Source: Sphingobium indicum B90A
GTDB taxonomy: Bacteria > Pseudomonadota > Alphaproteobacteria > Sphingomonadales > Sphingomonadaceae
Assembly (NCBI RefSeq): GCF_000264945.2
Contig: NZ_CP013073.1
Location: forward strand, 1-43,761
Reading direction: 5' to 3'
Length of the DNA stretch: 43,761 nt
Shown here one piece after another: positions 24,255 through 34,000 of this stretch. Each line of letters begins with the position of its first letter. Within the stretch, counting starts at the first letter, position 1. The position numbers were made by a program, and so were the translations under genes. The notes under the pieces were generated by a model. The model worked only from the letters and a program-made list of their open reading frames with translations. It had not been told where the DNA came from and ran no database searches.

Positions 24255-24405
24255 AGGCAACCACCGCGCCGTCCGCAAGCGACGCGGTCCATGCCCTGAA
24301 CGCGTCGTCCGGCAGGGCCGAGACCATTCAACAGCGCTCGAATCCAGGACGAGCATGGATTTCTTATATGGATCAAACACTTCTCGAAGTACGCGTAACA
24401 AAAAA

Positions 24406-24596
24406 GGCTCTGTTGCAAAGATTGGCGGCAGTCAGAGGTAGGCTGTCGCTCTGCGCCGATCAGGCGGCTGCTGCGAAATGGTGGTTGAGCATGCCCATGG
24501 CCTCCGTCAGCGCCGAGGGCCCAATGCCAAAAGCTCTCTCCACAAGGCGCACCTCGCCCCTGATGCCGGGCTGCAGGCACCAGGGGCGAGCCTGTC
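24406..24596 (-). mobile_element. Inverted 191-bp remnant of IS6100
   Basis: This matches the reverse complement of the right-hand 191 bases of the complete IS6100 that follows (25287-25477). It begins with the terminal GGCTCTGTTGCAAAG and includes the last ~45 codons of the transposase. It is cut exactly where the intact copy begins, so a second IS6100 landed in, or deleted up to, an older oppositely oriented copy. Confidence 0.9.
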
Positions 24597-25477
24597 GGCT
24601 CTGTTGCAAAAATCGTGAAGCTTGAGCATGCTTGGCGGAGATTGGACGGACGGAACGATGACGGATTTCAAGTGGCGCCATTTCCAGGGTGATGTGATCC
24701 TGTGGGCGGTGCGCTGGTATTGTCGCTATCCGATCAGCTATCGCGACCTTGAGGAAATGCTGGCGGAACGCGGCATTTCGGTCGACCATACGACGATCTA
24801 TCGCTGGGTCCAGTGCTACGCCCCGGAGATGGAGAAGCGGCTGCGCTGGTTCTGGCGGCGTGGCTTTGATCCGAGCTGGCGCCTGGATGAAACCTACGTC
24901 AAGGTGCGGGGCAAGTGGACCTACCTGTACCGGGCAGTCGACAAGCGGGGCGACACGATCGATTTCTACCTGTCGCCGACCCGCAGCGCCAAGGCAGCGA
25001 AGCGGTTCCTGGACAAGGCCCTGCGAGGCCTGAAGCACTGGGAAAAGCCTGCCACGCTCAATACCGACAAAGCGCCGAGCTATGGTGCAGCGATCACCGA
25101 ATTGAAGCGCGAAGGAAAGCTGGACCGGGAGACGGCCCACCGGCAGGTGAAGTATCTCAATAACGTGATCGAGGCCGATCACGGAAAGCTCAAGATACTG
25201 ATCAAGCCGGTGCGCGGTTTCAAATCGATCCCCACGGCCTATGCCACGATCAAGGGATTCGAAGTCATGCGAGCCCTGCGCAAAGGACAGGCTCGCCCCT
25301 GGTGCCTGCAGCCCGGCATCAGGGGCGAGGTGCGCCTTGTGGAGAGAGCTTTTGGCATTGGGCCCTCGGCGCTGACGGAGGCCATGGGCATGCTCAACCA
25401 CCATTTCGCAGCAGCCGCCTGATCGGCGCAGAGCGACAGCCTACCTCTGACTGCCGCCAATCTTTGCAACAGAGCCG
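24597..25477 (+). mobile_element. IS6100 (IS6/IS26 family), complete
   Basis: The element is about 880 bp with matching ends GGCTCTGTTGCAAA and its complement. It holds one transposase gene. IS6100 is known to border lin genes in HCH-degrading sphingomonads and moves by cointegrate formation. No 8-bp duplication is seen here, because the two flanks come from different sequences. Confidence 0.96.
24658..25422 (+). CDS. tnpA: IS6100 transposase
   Basis: A 254-residue IS6-family DDE transposase, starting MTDFKWRHFQGDVILWAVRW. Motifs include the HTH-like VDHTTIYRWVQ, the first Asp in WRLDETYVKV, the second in LNTDKAPSYG and the Glu in NNVIEADHGKLK. The full length is present with no frameshift. 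It catalyses replicative fusion of replicons at IS6100 ends and so can join catabolic segments to plasmids. Confidence 0.97.
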   Translation: MTDFKWRHFQGDVILWAVRWYCRYPISYRDLEEMLAERGISVDHTTIYRWVQCYAPEMEKRLRWFWRRGFDPSWRLDETYVKVRGKWTYLYRAVDKRGDTIDFYLSPTRSAKAAKRFLDKALRGLKHWEKPATLNTDKAPSYGAAITELKREGKLDRETAHRQVKYLNNVIEADHGKLKILIKPVRGFKSIPTAYATIKGFEVMRALRKGQARPWCLQPGIRGEVRLVERAFGIGPSALTEAMGMLNHHFAAAA

Positions 25478-25687
25478 GGACAATCGACCCTGGATGGCAT
25501 GATCGCGGGCGGCGCATCCCCGGAATCGGCGAGGGTCATGCTGACCAATATCGTCGAAGGGCAAAGCGTCATGCTGGCAACCCTCAATACGTTCGCGGCG
25601 ATTGTAATGTGCTTCGCCGTCGCTGCCGCCCTCATCTGGCTTGCGCCCAAGCCCAAGGGACCGATCGATACCAACGCGGGTCACTGA
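25478..25687 (+). pseudogene. 3' end of an MFS (DHA2/EmrB-type) efflux gene, truncated
   Basis: About 69 codons open directly from the IS6100 end: the last periplasmic loop (GMIAGGASPESARVMLTNIV) and the final membrane helix (LATLNTFAAIVMCFAVAAAL followed by IWLAPKPKG). This is the usual C-terminus of 14-helix drug/H+ antiporters. All other helices are lost to IS6100. The TetR-type gene 24 bases downstream probably regulated this pump originally. Confidence 0.85.
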
Positions 25688-25711
25688 CAGGGGCCAGGAG
25701 GAATTCGGTTT

Positions 25712-26440
25712 GTGAAATGGAAGAAACCTATGTCGAATAAGGAGGGAGCGGCGATCCGTCCGGTCGCGCAAAGCTCCAGGCGTGCGGAGCGGAAGGAAGA
25801 GCGGCGGCGCCTGCTTATCGCCGCAGCCCGCTCGGTCTTTCACGAAAAGGGATTCGCCGCAGCCACCATCGACGACATCATGGCTCGCACCGGTGGGTCG
25901 CGCGGAACGCTCTATGGCCATTTCGACGGCAAGCTCGCTCTTTTCGAGGCGATTGTCGAGGAAGAGGCCGAGCGCTTCGCGCAGGCCGTCACCGAAACCA
26001 TCGCGCCCGCCGCCAGCGGCGATCTCGATGCCATGGCGGAACGGTTGATCGCCGTCGCCACCAGCGAGGAAACGATCGATCTGTTGCGGATGGTGATTGC
26101 CGAGCGGCAGCATTATCCGGGTATCGGGGAAATCTATCGCCAGATCGTACCCAGGATCCAGGCATGGATGCGCCGTATGTTCCGTGAACAGACTGGTGCC
26201 TCGTTCTGCCGTGACGAAGCCGCGTCGGATTTTCTGGCGGACATGTTCCTCGCCATCGTTCTGGCCGACACACAAATGGGTATCCTGACCGGAATAACCG
26301 GCGACCGGCTCGACAAGACGCATCTTATTCGAACGCGCCAGCGTCTCAAGGCCTTGCTCGCCCTGCGAGATCATTTGGGCGCGGACAGGCTGTCCGAGCT
26401 CGCCGCTCTCGCGCAACAGGACATTGAAGATGGCCGATGA
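25712..26440 (+). CDS. TetR-family regulator
   Basis: A 242-residue regulator. The N-terminal HTH domain (about residues 30-75) is typical: ERRRLLIAAARSVFHEKGFA then AATIDDIMARTGGSRGTLYG and HFDGKLALFEAIV. The C-terminal ligand-binding helices follow the TetR_C pattern (RMVIAERQHYPGIGEIYRQI). GTG 25712 is chosen because AGGAGG lies nine bases upstream; ATG 25730 is an alternative. It overlaps the next gene by 11 bases and heads a five-gene rightward operon. It probably repressed the truncated MFS pump and the downstream genes. Confidence 0.9.
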   Translation: MKWKKPMSNKEGAAIRPVAQSSRRAERKEERRRLLIAAARSVFHEKGFAAATIDDIMARTGGSRGTLYGHFDGKLALFEAIVEEEAERFAQAVTETIAPAASGDLDAMAERLIAVATSEETIDLLRMVIAERQHYPGIGEIYRQIVPRIQAWMRRMFREQTGASFCRDEAASDFLADMFLAIVLADTQMGILTGITGDRLDKTHLIRTRQRLKALLALRDHLGADRLSELAALAQQDIEDGR

Positions 26441-26912
26441 ATGCATCGCGGACTGGGAAGTAATCTCCGCCCGCATCCATGATCTTTGGGTGGACCGCCT
26501 CGACAACTATGATCGCGCGATGCGGGGCGATCTTCATGATATCGGCATTCTTGTCCGCGACGAGTTTGCCCTTGGTGATCGGAAGGCCGAACAGGCCATC
26601 ACCCGATGGACAGCGGAAAATCGGCCCCGATCCCTGCTCAACGCGCAATGGCAGCGCTTTCGCACGGCGATGCAGGATCGGTGGGAGCCTCAAACGCCAT
26701 TCGATCCGGACAACCGCGATGACCTGAATGCCGCGCGCAATCTCGTGATCCACGATATCGACGAGTTGCTCAACCGGATGATCGAACACTATCGTCTCAC
26801 CGAGACCACCGCCGCTGTCCAGGTCAATGACTGGCTCAATCTCGTTCGCGTCCTCACCGAGAACCAGCCTCGCAAACGCCTCTCGCCGCGCTGGACCCGT
26901 TCCCCGCAATGA
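26430..26912 (+). CDS. Unknown 160-residue helical protein
   Basis: A 160-residue, highly charged, mostly helical soluble protein with Trp-rich segments such as ADECIADWEVISARIHDLWV and ITRWTAENRPRSLLNAQWQR. I do not recognise a family. It overlaps the tetR stop region by 11 bases, and its own stop lies within an ATGA beside the next gene, so it belongs to the operon. An ATG six bases earlier is also in frame. Confidence 0.7.
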   Translation: MADECIADWEVISARIHDLWVDRLDNYDRAMRGDLHDIGILVRDEFALGDRKAEQAITRWTAENRPRSLLNAQWQRFRTAMQDRWEPQTPFDPDNRDDLNAARNLVIHDIDELLNRMIEHYRLTETTAAVQVNDWLNLVRVLTENQPRKRLSPRWTRSPQ

Positions 26913-26932
26913 ATGAAATCAAGGAGCCTGTG

Positions 26933-27715
26933 ATGAATATTTCCGAAACCGTGCCGATGGAACGGCGCAGAGCCATTGTTGTGGGCGCCGCCGGCGGGAT
27001 CGGCAGTGACATATGCCGGCGCATGGCGCTGGAAGGGTATCGCGTCGTCGTTGCAGACTATAATGAAGACCGAGCCCGTGAAGTCTTGCGCACTTTGGCG
27101 GGCGAGGGCCACGACGTAAGCGTGTTCGATGTCACAAAAGATAGGGCGGTGGATGCCGCATTCGATAGCATCGAGGCGGATGGGCCGGCCAGCGTGCTGG
27201 TGGTGGCGTCCGGCGGCGCTCCCGTGAACCCGGATAATCCTCATCCCAATATTGCGACGACGGCCACCGAGGACTGGAACCGGGGTATCGCTCTGAACCT
27301 CAGCGGGGTTTTCTTCTGTATTCGCAAATTTGCCCAGTTGCGTCTGGCCCGCCCTCTTGAGCACAGCCGGATCATAACGATGACCTCGGGAACCGGCCAG
27401 CTTGCGGTAAGCCCGGCCAACCCCGCCTATGTGGCGTCAAAGGCCGCGCTGATCGGCCTCACCCGTCAGGTCGCCTACGATCTGGCTCACGCCAACATCA
27501 CCGTCAACACCATCGCTCCAGGCGTGGTCGGAACACCGGAATTCTACCGCAATACGAGCGAAGAATTCAGGGCACAAACCGCGCGATCTGCATTGCTCAA
27601 CCGTTTGGGGACGCCCGAGGAAGTCGGCTTTGGCGTCGTGTTCCTGGCATCGCCGCAGGCGTCCTACATCACTGGAACCACGCTGGATATCAATGGCGGC
27701 GCACACATGCACTGA
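26933..27715 (+). CDS. Short-chain dehydrogenase/reductase
   Basis: A 260-residue SDR oxidoreductase. The dinucleotide motif is VVGAAGGIGSD (TGxxxGxG type). LVVASGGAP takes the place of the usual NNAG. The catalytic Ser is in TMTSGTGQLA, and Tyr and Lys in YVASKAAL; the C-terminal TLDINGGAHMH is normal. I chose ATG 26933 because AAGGAG lies six bases upstream; ATG 26909 is in frame but lacks one. It is not LinC, whose sequence differs. The substrate is unknown; the second gene downstream encodes a phospholipase, and lipid or quinone substrates are possible. Confidence 0.9.
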   Translation: MNISETVPMERRRAIVVGAAGGIGSDICRRMALEGYRVVVADYNEDRAREVLRTLAGEGHDVSVFDVTKDRAVDAAFDSIEADGPASVLVVASGGAPVNPDNPHPNIATTATEDWNRGIALNLSGVFFCIRKFAQLRLARPLEHSRIITMTSGTGQLAVSPANPAYVASKAALIGLTRQVAYDLAHANITVNTIAPGVVGTPEFYRNTSEEFRAQTARSALLNRLGTPEEVGFGVVFLASPQASYITGTTLDINGGAHMH

Positions 27716-27765
27716 AGCGCCCGGCGGCGATCATTGCTGCCGGCCAGGTCAGAAGGATTGAAACG

Positions 27766-29055
27766 ATGAGCCCGCGCAAAAACATCCTGATCGTCGGTGG
27801 CGGTGTGGCCGGACTCGACCTTGCGGGCCAACTGGCGGGCGCCCCGGCGAAGCGGCTGGGCCTTGACATACGCCTCATAGATCGTGAGCCGGCCCATGTC
27901 TGGAAGCCCATGCTCCATACGATCGCGGCCGGAACGGCCGACACCGGCGCCAACCAGACCGCCTATCTGGTTCAGGCTCAGCAGCGTGGCTTCCGTTTCG
28001 AGATGGGCGAAGTGATGGCCGTCGACCGCGCAGCGAAGCAAGTCCTTCTGGCGCCGCTCGTCGTCGATGGGGCGGAGATTCTCCCCGCGCGCAGCCTGCC
28101 CTATGACAAGCTGGTGCTGGCTGCGGGAAGCCGAGCCAACGACTTCGGCACACCCGGCGTCGTAGAGCATTGCATGACGATCGATTGCCGGCGCGAAGCC
28201 ATTGCCTTCAGCGAGCGGCTGCGTGTCGCAATGCTTCAGGCGATCGCCTCGAACGACCATCTTTCGATTGCTATCGTTGGGGCTGGCGCGACCGGGGTAG
28301 AGCTTGCCTCCGAACTGGTGCGGCTGGCCGATGTGCTGGAACAGCATGGCGCTTCGGGAGCGCGAAGCGGGCTGAAAATATACCTTATCGAATCTCAGCC
28401 GCGCATTCTCGGCCCCTTTCCCGAGCGCGTAGCGCATGCCGCGCACACGGTCCTGGAGTCGCTGGGCATCGAGGTGTTGACGCAGGCGCGCGTTCTGGCG
28501 GGCGATGCCGATGGGTTCCAGCTTGCCGATGGACGCAGGATCGAGGCATCCATCAAACTCTGGGCGGCCGGGGTGCGTGCGCCCGAGTTTGTCGCTGCGA
28601 TAGATGGCCTGGACCACAGCAGGCTCGGGCAGGTCATCGTAAACCCGAATTTGGCGACACCCAATGACCCCGATATCTTCGCGCTGGGCGACTGTGCGAG
28701 TGTCATGCTTCCGGACCGCGAGAGTCCATTGCCGACCACGGCCCAAGCAGCCTATCAGCAGAGCGTTTATCTTGGCCGCACTTTGCCTACAATATTGGAA
28801 GGAAAGCCCGTGCCGCCATTTCGCTACCATGACTTCGGGTCATTGGTGTCGCTCGGCGGTTATGACGCTTATGGGACGCTTGGCCGCTTCGGGTTGTTCC
28901 GGGGTGGGTTCCTGCACGGGCGCATGGCGCAGCTTGGGCATGCGCTGCTCTATCGGCGGCATCAGGCGCGAATTTATGGACCGGTTCGCGGTAGCCTGCT
29001 GTGGCTTGCCGATACCCTCGACACCTCGGTGCGCCGGCGCGAGCGCCTGGCCTGA
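27766..29055 (+). CDS. Type II NADH:quinone dehydrogenase-like flavoprotein
   Basis: A 429-residue two-dinucleotide-fold FAD enzyme. The FAD motif ILIVGGGVAGLDLAGQLAG is at residues ~6-24, the NAD motif IAIVGAGATGVELASELVRL at ~168, and the FAD-closing NDPDIFALGDCASVM at ~300. The arrangement and the C-terminal SLGGYDAYGTLGRFGLFRGG region match NDH-2, a monotopic membrane enzyme that passes electrons from NADH to quinone without pumping protons. It lies 50 bases after the SDR gene and two bases before the phospholipase gene. Confidence 0.88.
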   Translation: MSPRKNILIVGGGVAGLDLAGQLAGAPAKRLGLDIRLIDREPAHVWKPMLHTIAAGTADTGANQTAYLVQAQQRGFRFEMGEVMAVDRAAKQVLLAPLVVDGAEILPARSLPYDKLVLAAGSRANDFGTPGVVEHCMTIDCRREAIAFSERLRVAMLQAIASNDHLSIAIVGAGATGVELASELVRLADVLEQHGASGARSGLKIYLIESQPRILGPFPERVAHAAHTVLESLGIEVLTQARVLAGDADGFQLADGRRIEASIKLWAAGVRAPEFVAAIDGLDHSRLGQVIVNPNLATPNDPDIFALGDCASVMLPDRESPLPTTAQAAYQQSVYLGRTLPTILEGKPVPPFRYHDFGSLVSLGGYDAYGTLGRFGLFRGGFLHGRMAQLGHALLYRRHQARIYGPVRGSLLWLADTLDTSVRRRERLA

Positions 29056-29056
29056 C

Positions 29057-30265
29057 ATGGGCCGCCTTCACCAACGAAGCTGCCTGATCCTCGGTGCATT
29101 CTGGCTTGTTCTTCCCGGCACCGTGTGGGCTTCACCGCCCGACATGGAAGTTCTACTGACCGGCCAGGTAGAAACCGATGCCAGTGGCGAACAGGTCGTT
29201 GCACTGCGCTTTCTGAACCGGACTGACAGACAAGAAATCCTCGCCCTGCCGGACAGGATCGAAGCGAAAGTCCGGCAGGAGAATCGTGAACGCACGCTCC
29301 TGTTGGCGCGCGCTAACGATACAGAGCCGCATCTTGCCATCGACGCGCATGGATTTGGGCAGGCCCATTATCGCCTGCCCGCAAATGAACCCCTCGTCAG
29401 AGCCATGGTCTCCATTCCTGCCTGGTCAACTCAGGAGGTGGTGCTTGCGCCCATTGTGAAGACCGCTACGCATGAGGCCGAAAATCGCTCGAATCCGAAT
29501 GCACCGATTCTTCCACCGCCACCTACCGACAGAAAAGCCGGCAACGCCTTTGTGGACAATCTCGACCTGTATGAACCCATCTATGCCGTTTACGGGCCAG
29601 GCACCGACAGCGAAGCTCGCATTCAACTGAGCTTCAAATATCGCCTGTTCGGAGCCTCGGCGAACAGCCAGACGTCTTCCAATTGGCGAGACGGGCTGTA
29701 CCTCGCCTACACCCAGAGAATGTTCTGGGACCTTGAAAGCAAATCCTCCCCGTTCCGCAACATCGATTTCCAGCCCGAACTTATCTACATCACACCGACA
29801 GTTGGCCTTACCGGCGACATCGCCATGACCGTGCAGGCGGGTATTCGTCATGAGTCCAACGGGCGGGACGGTCCCCAGTCGCGCAGCATCAACAGCATCT
29901 ACATCGCTCCAATGGCAACCCTTCCGATCGCCGGCGATTACAGGCTAACATTCGCCCCCAGGCTTTCCCTGTATGTCGGTAACAAATCCGACAATCCGGA
30001 TATCGTCCATTATCGCGGACATGCCGGATTGTTCATGGAGGTCGGAGAGGATAATGGACTGCGCCTCTCCACCTCCACCCGTTTCAACTTCGGTTCGGGC
30101 AAAGGGGCTGTCAATGCCGACCTGTCCTATCCGTTGCCCCGTCTCCTCGGCGGTGGTCCCGATCTCTATCTCTTCGCCCAGTCCTTCTACGGCTATGGTG
30201 AAAATCTGCTCGATTATAACCGGCGCACCCGCCGGTTACGTATAGGCGTTGCTCTCGTGCGATAA
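29057..30265 (+). CDS. pldA: Outer-membrane phospholipase A1 (OMPLA/PldA)
   Basis: A 402-residue outer-membrane protein. A signal peptide (SCLILGAFWLVLPGTVWA) is followed by a ~130-residue N-terminal extension not present in the E. coli enzyme. The OMPLA beta-barrel starts around YEPIYAVYGPGTDSEARIQL. The active-site signature RHESNGRDGPQSRS gives His265 and Ser267; the usual SRSWNR is SRSINS here, a change of the conserved Trp. ATG 29057 lies two bases after the ndh stop. The enzyme degrades phospholipids in the outer leaflet when the membrane is disturbed. It is the last gene of the operon, convergent with the tra block. Confidence 0.9.
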   Translation: MGRLHQRSCLILGAFWLVLPGTVWASPPDMEVLLTGQVETDASGEQVVALRFLNRTDRQEILALPDRIEAKVRQENRERTLLLARANDTEPHLAIDAHGFGQAHYRLPANEPLVRAMVSIPAWSTQEVVLAPIVKTATHEAENRSNPNAPILPPPPTDRKAGNAFVDNLDLYEPIYAVYGPGTDSEARIQLSFKYRLFGASANSQTSSNWRDGLYLAYTQRMFWDLESKSSPFRNIDFQPELIYITPTVGLTGDIAMTVQAGIRHESNGRDGPQSRSINSIYIAPMATLPIAGDYRLTFAPRLSLYVGNKSDNPDIVHYRGHAGLFMEVGEDNGLRLSTSTRFNFGSGKGAVNADLSYPLPRLLGGGPDLYLFAQSFYGYGENLLDYNRRTRRLRIGVALVR

Positions 30266-30312
30266 TCTTGAGGCGACGCCACAGTCTTTCTCTCGCAGAG
30301 TTCATGCCGGTA

Positions 30313-31050
30313 TCACCTTCCGCCATCGGGCCTGACCTCGATCGTGCAGCGCACCGGCTTTTTCGCCTTGTCAGCCTGCTCGCGGCATTTCTGCACCGCC
30401 TCGCGGTTGCCATCGACGAGCGGCGAGGCCGCGACGATCAACGCCCAGCTCTCGGGCGCGGCGGTCTGCATCAACCGTTGCCCCGCATCCCACATCGTCG
30501 GTTCGCCAAGCGCGTGCATCGCCCGCCGCTCGGGCCAGTGCCAACTCGCCGGCATCATCCGCGCGACCGGGCCGGCGAGCGCCGCATAGAGCAGCATCCC
30601 CAGCGCCGCGCCCCCCAGCCCGGTCCCGATCAGCCAGCGGTTTTGCACATCGCCGCGCCGTGCGGATGCGAGCCGGTTGCCGACCTCGCGCGCGGCCTGG
30701 TCCAGTCCTGTCCGGGCTTCGGCGATCAGCCGTTGATCCTCGCGACGGGCATGGAGCGCCGCCGATACGATCTCGCCCGCCATGTTGTGAGGCGTCATCG
30801 ACAGGAGAGGACTTTTGGCGATGGGGTCGATCTGCTGCACCAGCACCCCCAGCACCTTTTCGGTGCGGGCCAGCGTCGGCTCGTAATCGGGTATCTCGAT
30901 GGACTCGCGCGTAGCAGCCAGCCCCGCGATCGCGGCGCGCAGCAACCCGACCTCGCCATGCACCGACGCCAACCGATCCTCGACCCGCGCGAACGCCAGC
31001 GCCGGATCGTCACCAGCATCGGGTTCGCGATATTCATCCTCGTCCATCAT
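30313..31050 (-). CDS. DUF6118-type protein of the tra region
   Basis: A 245-residue protein resembling the DUF6118 family, found beside traA on alphaproteobacterial plasmids. It has a long N-terminal coiled-coil-like part, one membrane segment at about residues 140-165 (LIGTGLGGAALGMLLYAALA), and a periplasmic or cytoplasmic C-terminal part with WHWPERRAMHALGEPTMWDA. It starts eight bases after the traA stop on the same strand, so it is co-transcribed. The role is unknown. The membrane segment suggests help in contact between relaxosome and membrane; that is inference. Confidence 0.75.
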   Translation of the reverse strand: MMDEDEYREPDAGDDPALAFARVEDRLASVHGEVGLLRAAIAGLAATRESIEIPDYEPTLARTEKVLGVLVQQIDPIAKSPLLSMTPHNMAGEIVSAALHARREDQRLIAEARTGLDQAAREVGNRLASARRGDVQNRWLIGTGLGGAALGMLLYAALAGPVARMMPASWHWPERRAMHALGEPTMWDAGQRLMQTAAPESWALIVAASPLVDGNREAVQKCREQADKAKKPVRCTIEVRPDGGR

Positions 31051-31057
31051 CCTCTCC

Positions 31058-34000
31058 CTATCGGCTCAATCCGCGATCGTGACTGATCCCCAACCCCCGC
31101 GACAGCTCGCGCCCAAGCTCGCGGCCCGGACTCATTCCGATCTCAAGCCCCAGCTCGCGGGTGCGACCGCGCAGGATCGATTCCACCTGGGGATCGCGCT
31201 CAAGGCTTTTCGCCATGCCCGCCATCTCCTGCCCGAGCGTCTTGCGGCCCGCCATGTCGCCGGCGCGATAAAGCCGGTCGCGATCCTGGGAGAGCTGTTG
31301 CCAGCGTTCCACGAACCGATCGGCGCGCAAGTTCGGATCGGCCCGCACGCGCGCCTCTTGGCGTATCGCCTCGATCATCGGGCCGCTGCGCCCCGCCGCC
31401 GCCTCGCGCAGCAAGCCGGAATCGCGCTTCATCGCCTCGGCCATATCGTCCGAAGCTCGCGGCCGGAGCGTGTCGAGCGCCTGAACCGCGCGCTCGAGCG
31501 CGACCTTCTGATGTTCCAGCACCGGCCCGCCCGACGCCCGCGCCTGCAACACCGCCTCCGCCGAACGCGAGGCCCGCTCGACCGCGCGCCGGAAATCGCG
31601 ATCCTGGCCCTGCTCGGCCCGCGCGGGCAATTCCTTCGCCGGCTCCGGCGTCGGCGTGCGCTGGGGCAGTTTCAGCCCGTCAAACATGCCCCGCTTGGGA
31701 GCCGGCTTTTCCTTCGCACCCTGTGCTGGCTCGGCCGCCTTCACCGGCGCGGCCGACAGCTTCAAGCCGTCGAACATACCGCGCCGCGACTGACGCTCGG
31801 CCGCGGCCTTCGCCTCGCCGGCACCGCGGTCGCCGCCAATATCGGGCGTGCGGGAATCCTCGCCCATCTGGCGTGAAGTTCCCGCGCGGGGCGCGAGGAT
31901 CTCCACGCCCTTCCGCTCGGGTGCATCCGCAACGCGGATCTCACCCGACAGCCCGCGCCGATCGGCGAAGGATTGCGCCTCGGCATCGCGATCCCGATAC
32001 ATCGGATAGTCGGACGCCATATCCTTCGCCCGCTCGCGCGACAGCGTGCGGACAAGCCGGCGATCGTCGGCGAAGTCATCGCGGCCGTAATGGAGCTGCA
32101 CCCCGTCGCGATGCCGGGACAGCGCCACATAGGCCGAATGGCGGTCCATGCCGGGGGTCGCCAGCACATGCGCCCGATCGACCGTCACGCCCTGCGATTT
32201 GTGGATGGTCGCCGCATAGCCATGATCGACATGGGCATAATCTTTCAGGTCGAACGCGACTTGACGGCCATCGTCCAACTTCACCGCCATGCTGTCGGGC
32301 GACACGCGCTCGACCTTGCCCAGCGTGCCGTTCTTCACCCCAAGGCCGCGATCGTTCTTGAGGAACATGATGCGGTCGCCGGTCGCGAACTCCCGCGCGC
32401 CCCGCTCGGCCGACACGCGCACGTCCTGGCCCAGCTCGCCGGCGTCGCGCAGCCGATCGCGCGCAGCCAGGTTCAGGTCGCGCACCTCGGCATTGGTATG
32501 GGTGAGGATGATCCGCGTCTTGTCGGGATCGGCGATGCGAGCGCGATCCCAGCCCTCCACAAGGCTTTCCCGCGCAGCCTCGCGCGTCTCGGCCGCGTGG
32601 ACCATGCCATGCTCGGCATAGGCATGGATCGCCTCGCCGGTGCGGCCTGTTGCGAGCGCCCGCGTGGCGTCTTTCTGCCAGTCCTCATGCTGCCGGCGAA
32701 CATCGCTGATCTCGGCCGCGCCGTAGCGCTCGGCCAGCGATCGGAACGCAGCGCCAGCCTCGATCGCCTGCAACTGCTCGGCGTCGCCGACAAGGATCAC
32801 CTTGGCCCCTGCCCGTTCGGCCTCGGACAGCACCCGCTCCATCTGGCGCGTGCCGATCATGCCGGCCTCGTCAATCACCAGCACGTCGCGCGGACCTAGC
32901 AGCTCGCGGCCCTGCTCCCACTGATATTCCATGCTGGCGATCGTGCGCGAGGCGATACCGGAACCGCCCTCAAGCCCCTCGGCCGCGATCCCCGACAAGG
33001 CCGCACCGCGCACCTGATAGCCCGCCCGCTCCCATTCGTCGCGCGCAACGCCCAGCATGGTCGATTTGCCGGTGCCGGCATAGCCGACGACAATTGCCAA
33101 GTCGTTCTTGCCGGTGATATGCGCGAGCGCGTCCTTCTGCTGGCTTCCCAGCGCAAGGCCAACCCTCTCGGCGGTGTCTCGCCCCCCCATTTTAGACGCC
33201 GCCGGGAGACCATGCCCGGCCCGATCCGCTAGGCCGTAGCCGGCGCGCTCCAACCGCTGCTCGGTGTCGATCATCTCGCGCGACGTGAACCGGTCCTCGC
33301 CGCGTCCGTCCTTCCCCAGCGCTACCAGCTCGGGCGAGGTCCGCACCGCGCTCATCACCTGATCGAACTGGTCCTTGCCGTCGCTATGCCGGAACGCGAA
33401 CTGCGCCAGGTCGCGCCGCGTGAACGTCGCCTGTTGGCGCGTGATCGCGTCGAGCGCGATTTGCGGATTGGCGATGATCTTCTCGCCATTCTCCCGCGCG
33501 ATCCGGGCATGGTCCTCGACCCGCTCGGCCTCAAGCCCCTGTTCGGGCATACGCGACGCCGCCGGCCCGATCTTGTGCTGCGGCTCAAGCTCGATCCCCT
33601 GCGCCTCATAGCTGCGATGATCTATGCGCGCGTCTATATCCAGTTCGGCGAGGCGCTCGTTCACATGATCGGCCCACGCCTCGCGCCACTCCTGCAACAG
33701 CGCCGTGCTGTTCCACTCGCGCACCTTCTGGCCGAAGCCCTCCAGCCCTACCTCGCGCATCGACAGCATGACATGCGCGTGTGGCTTGGATTGCCCGTCC
33801 TTTCCCAAGTCCCAATGCACGTTCATGTCCGCGACCATGCCGCGCTCGACAAACTGCTTTTCGACAAAATCGCGGGCGAGCCGGATGCCCTCTTTCTGGT
33901 CCAGCTCGCGCGGAATCGAGAACTCGACTTCGCGGGCGAGCTGCGCGTCCTTGCGTTTCTCGCCCGCCTCGACCTCGTTCCATAGGGTCGCGCGATCGTT

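Noticed and set aside
24460..25404. Long open frame on the minus strand across IS6100
   Set aside because: It is the antisense of the IS6100 transposase and of the inverted fragment; the sense protein is clearly the real one.
26909..27715. SDR gene as linC
   Set aside because: LinC is an SDR, but this sequence lacks the LinC N-terminus and motif wording I know and sits with NDH-2 and phospholipase genes, not with lin genes.
27664..28830. 388-codon open frame opposite the NDH-2 gene
   Set aside because: Antisense shadow; the sense strand has both dinucleotide-binding motifs.
24597..30265. IS6100 composite transposon around the efflux and phospholipase genes
   Set aside because: There is no second complete IS6100 beyond 25477 in the window, so no composite structure can be shown.
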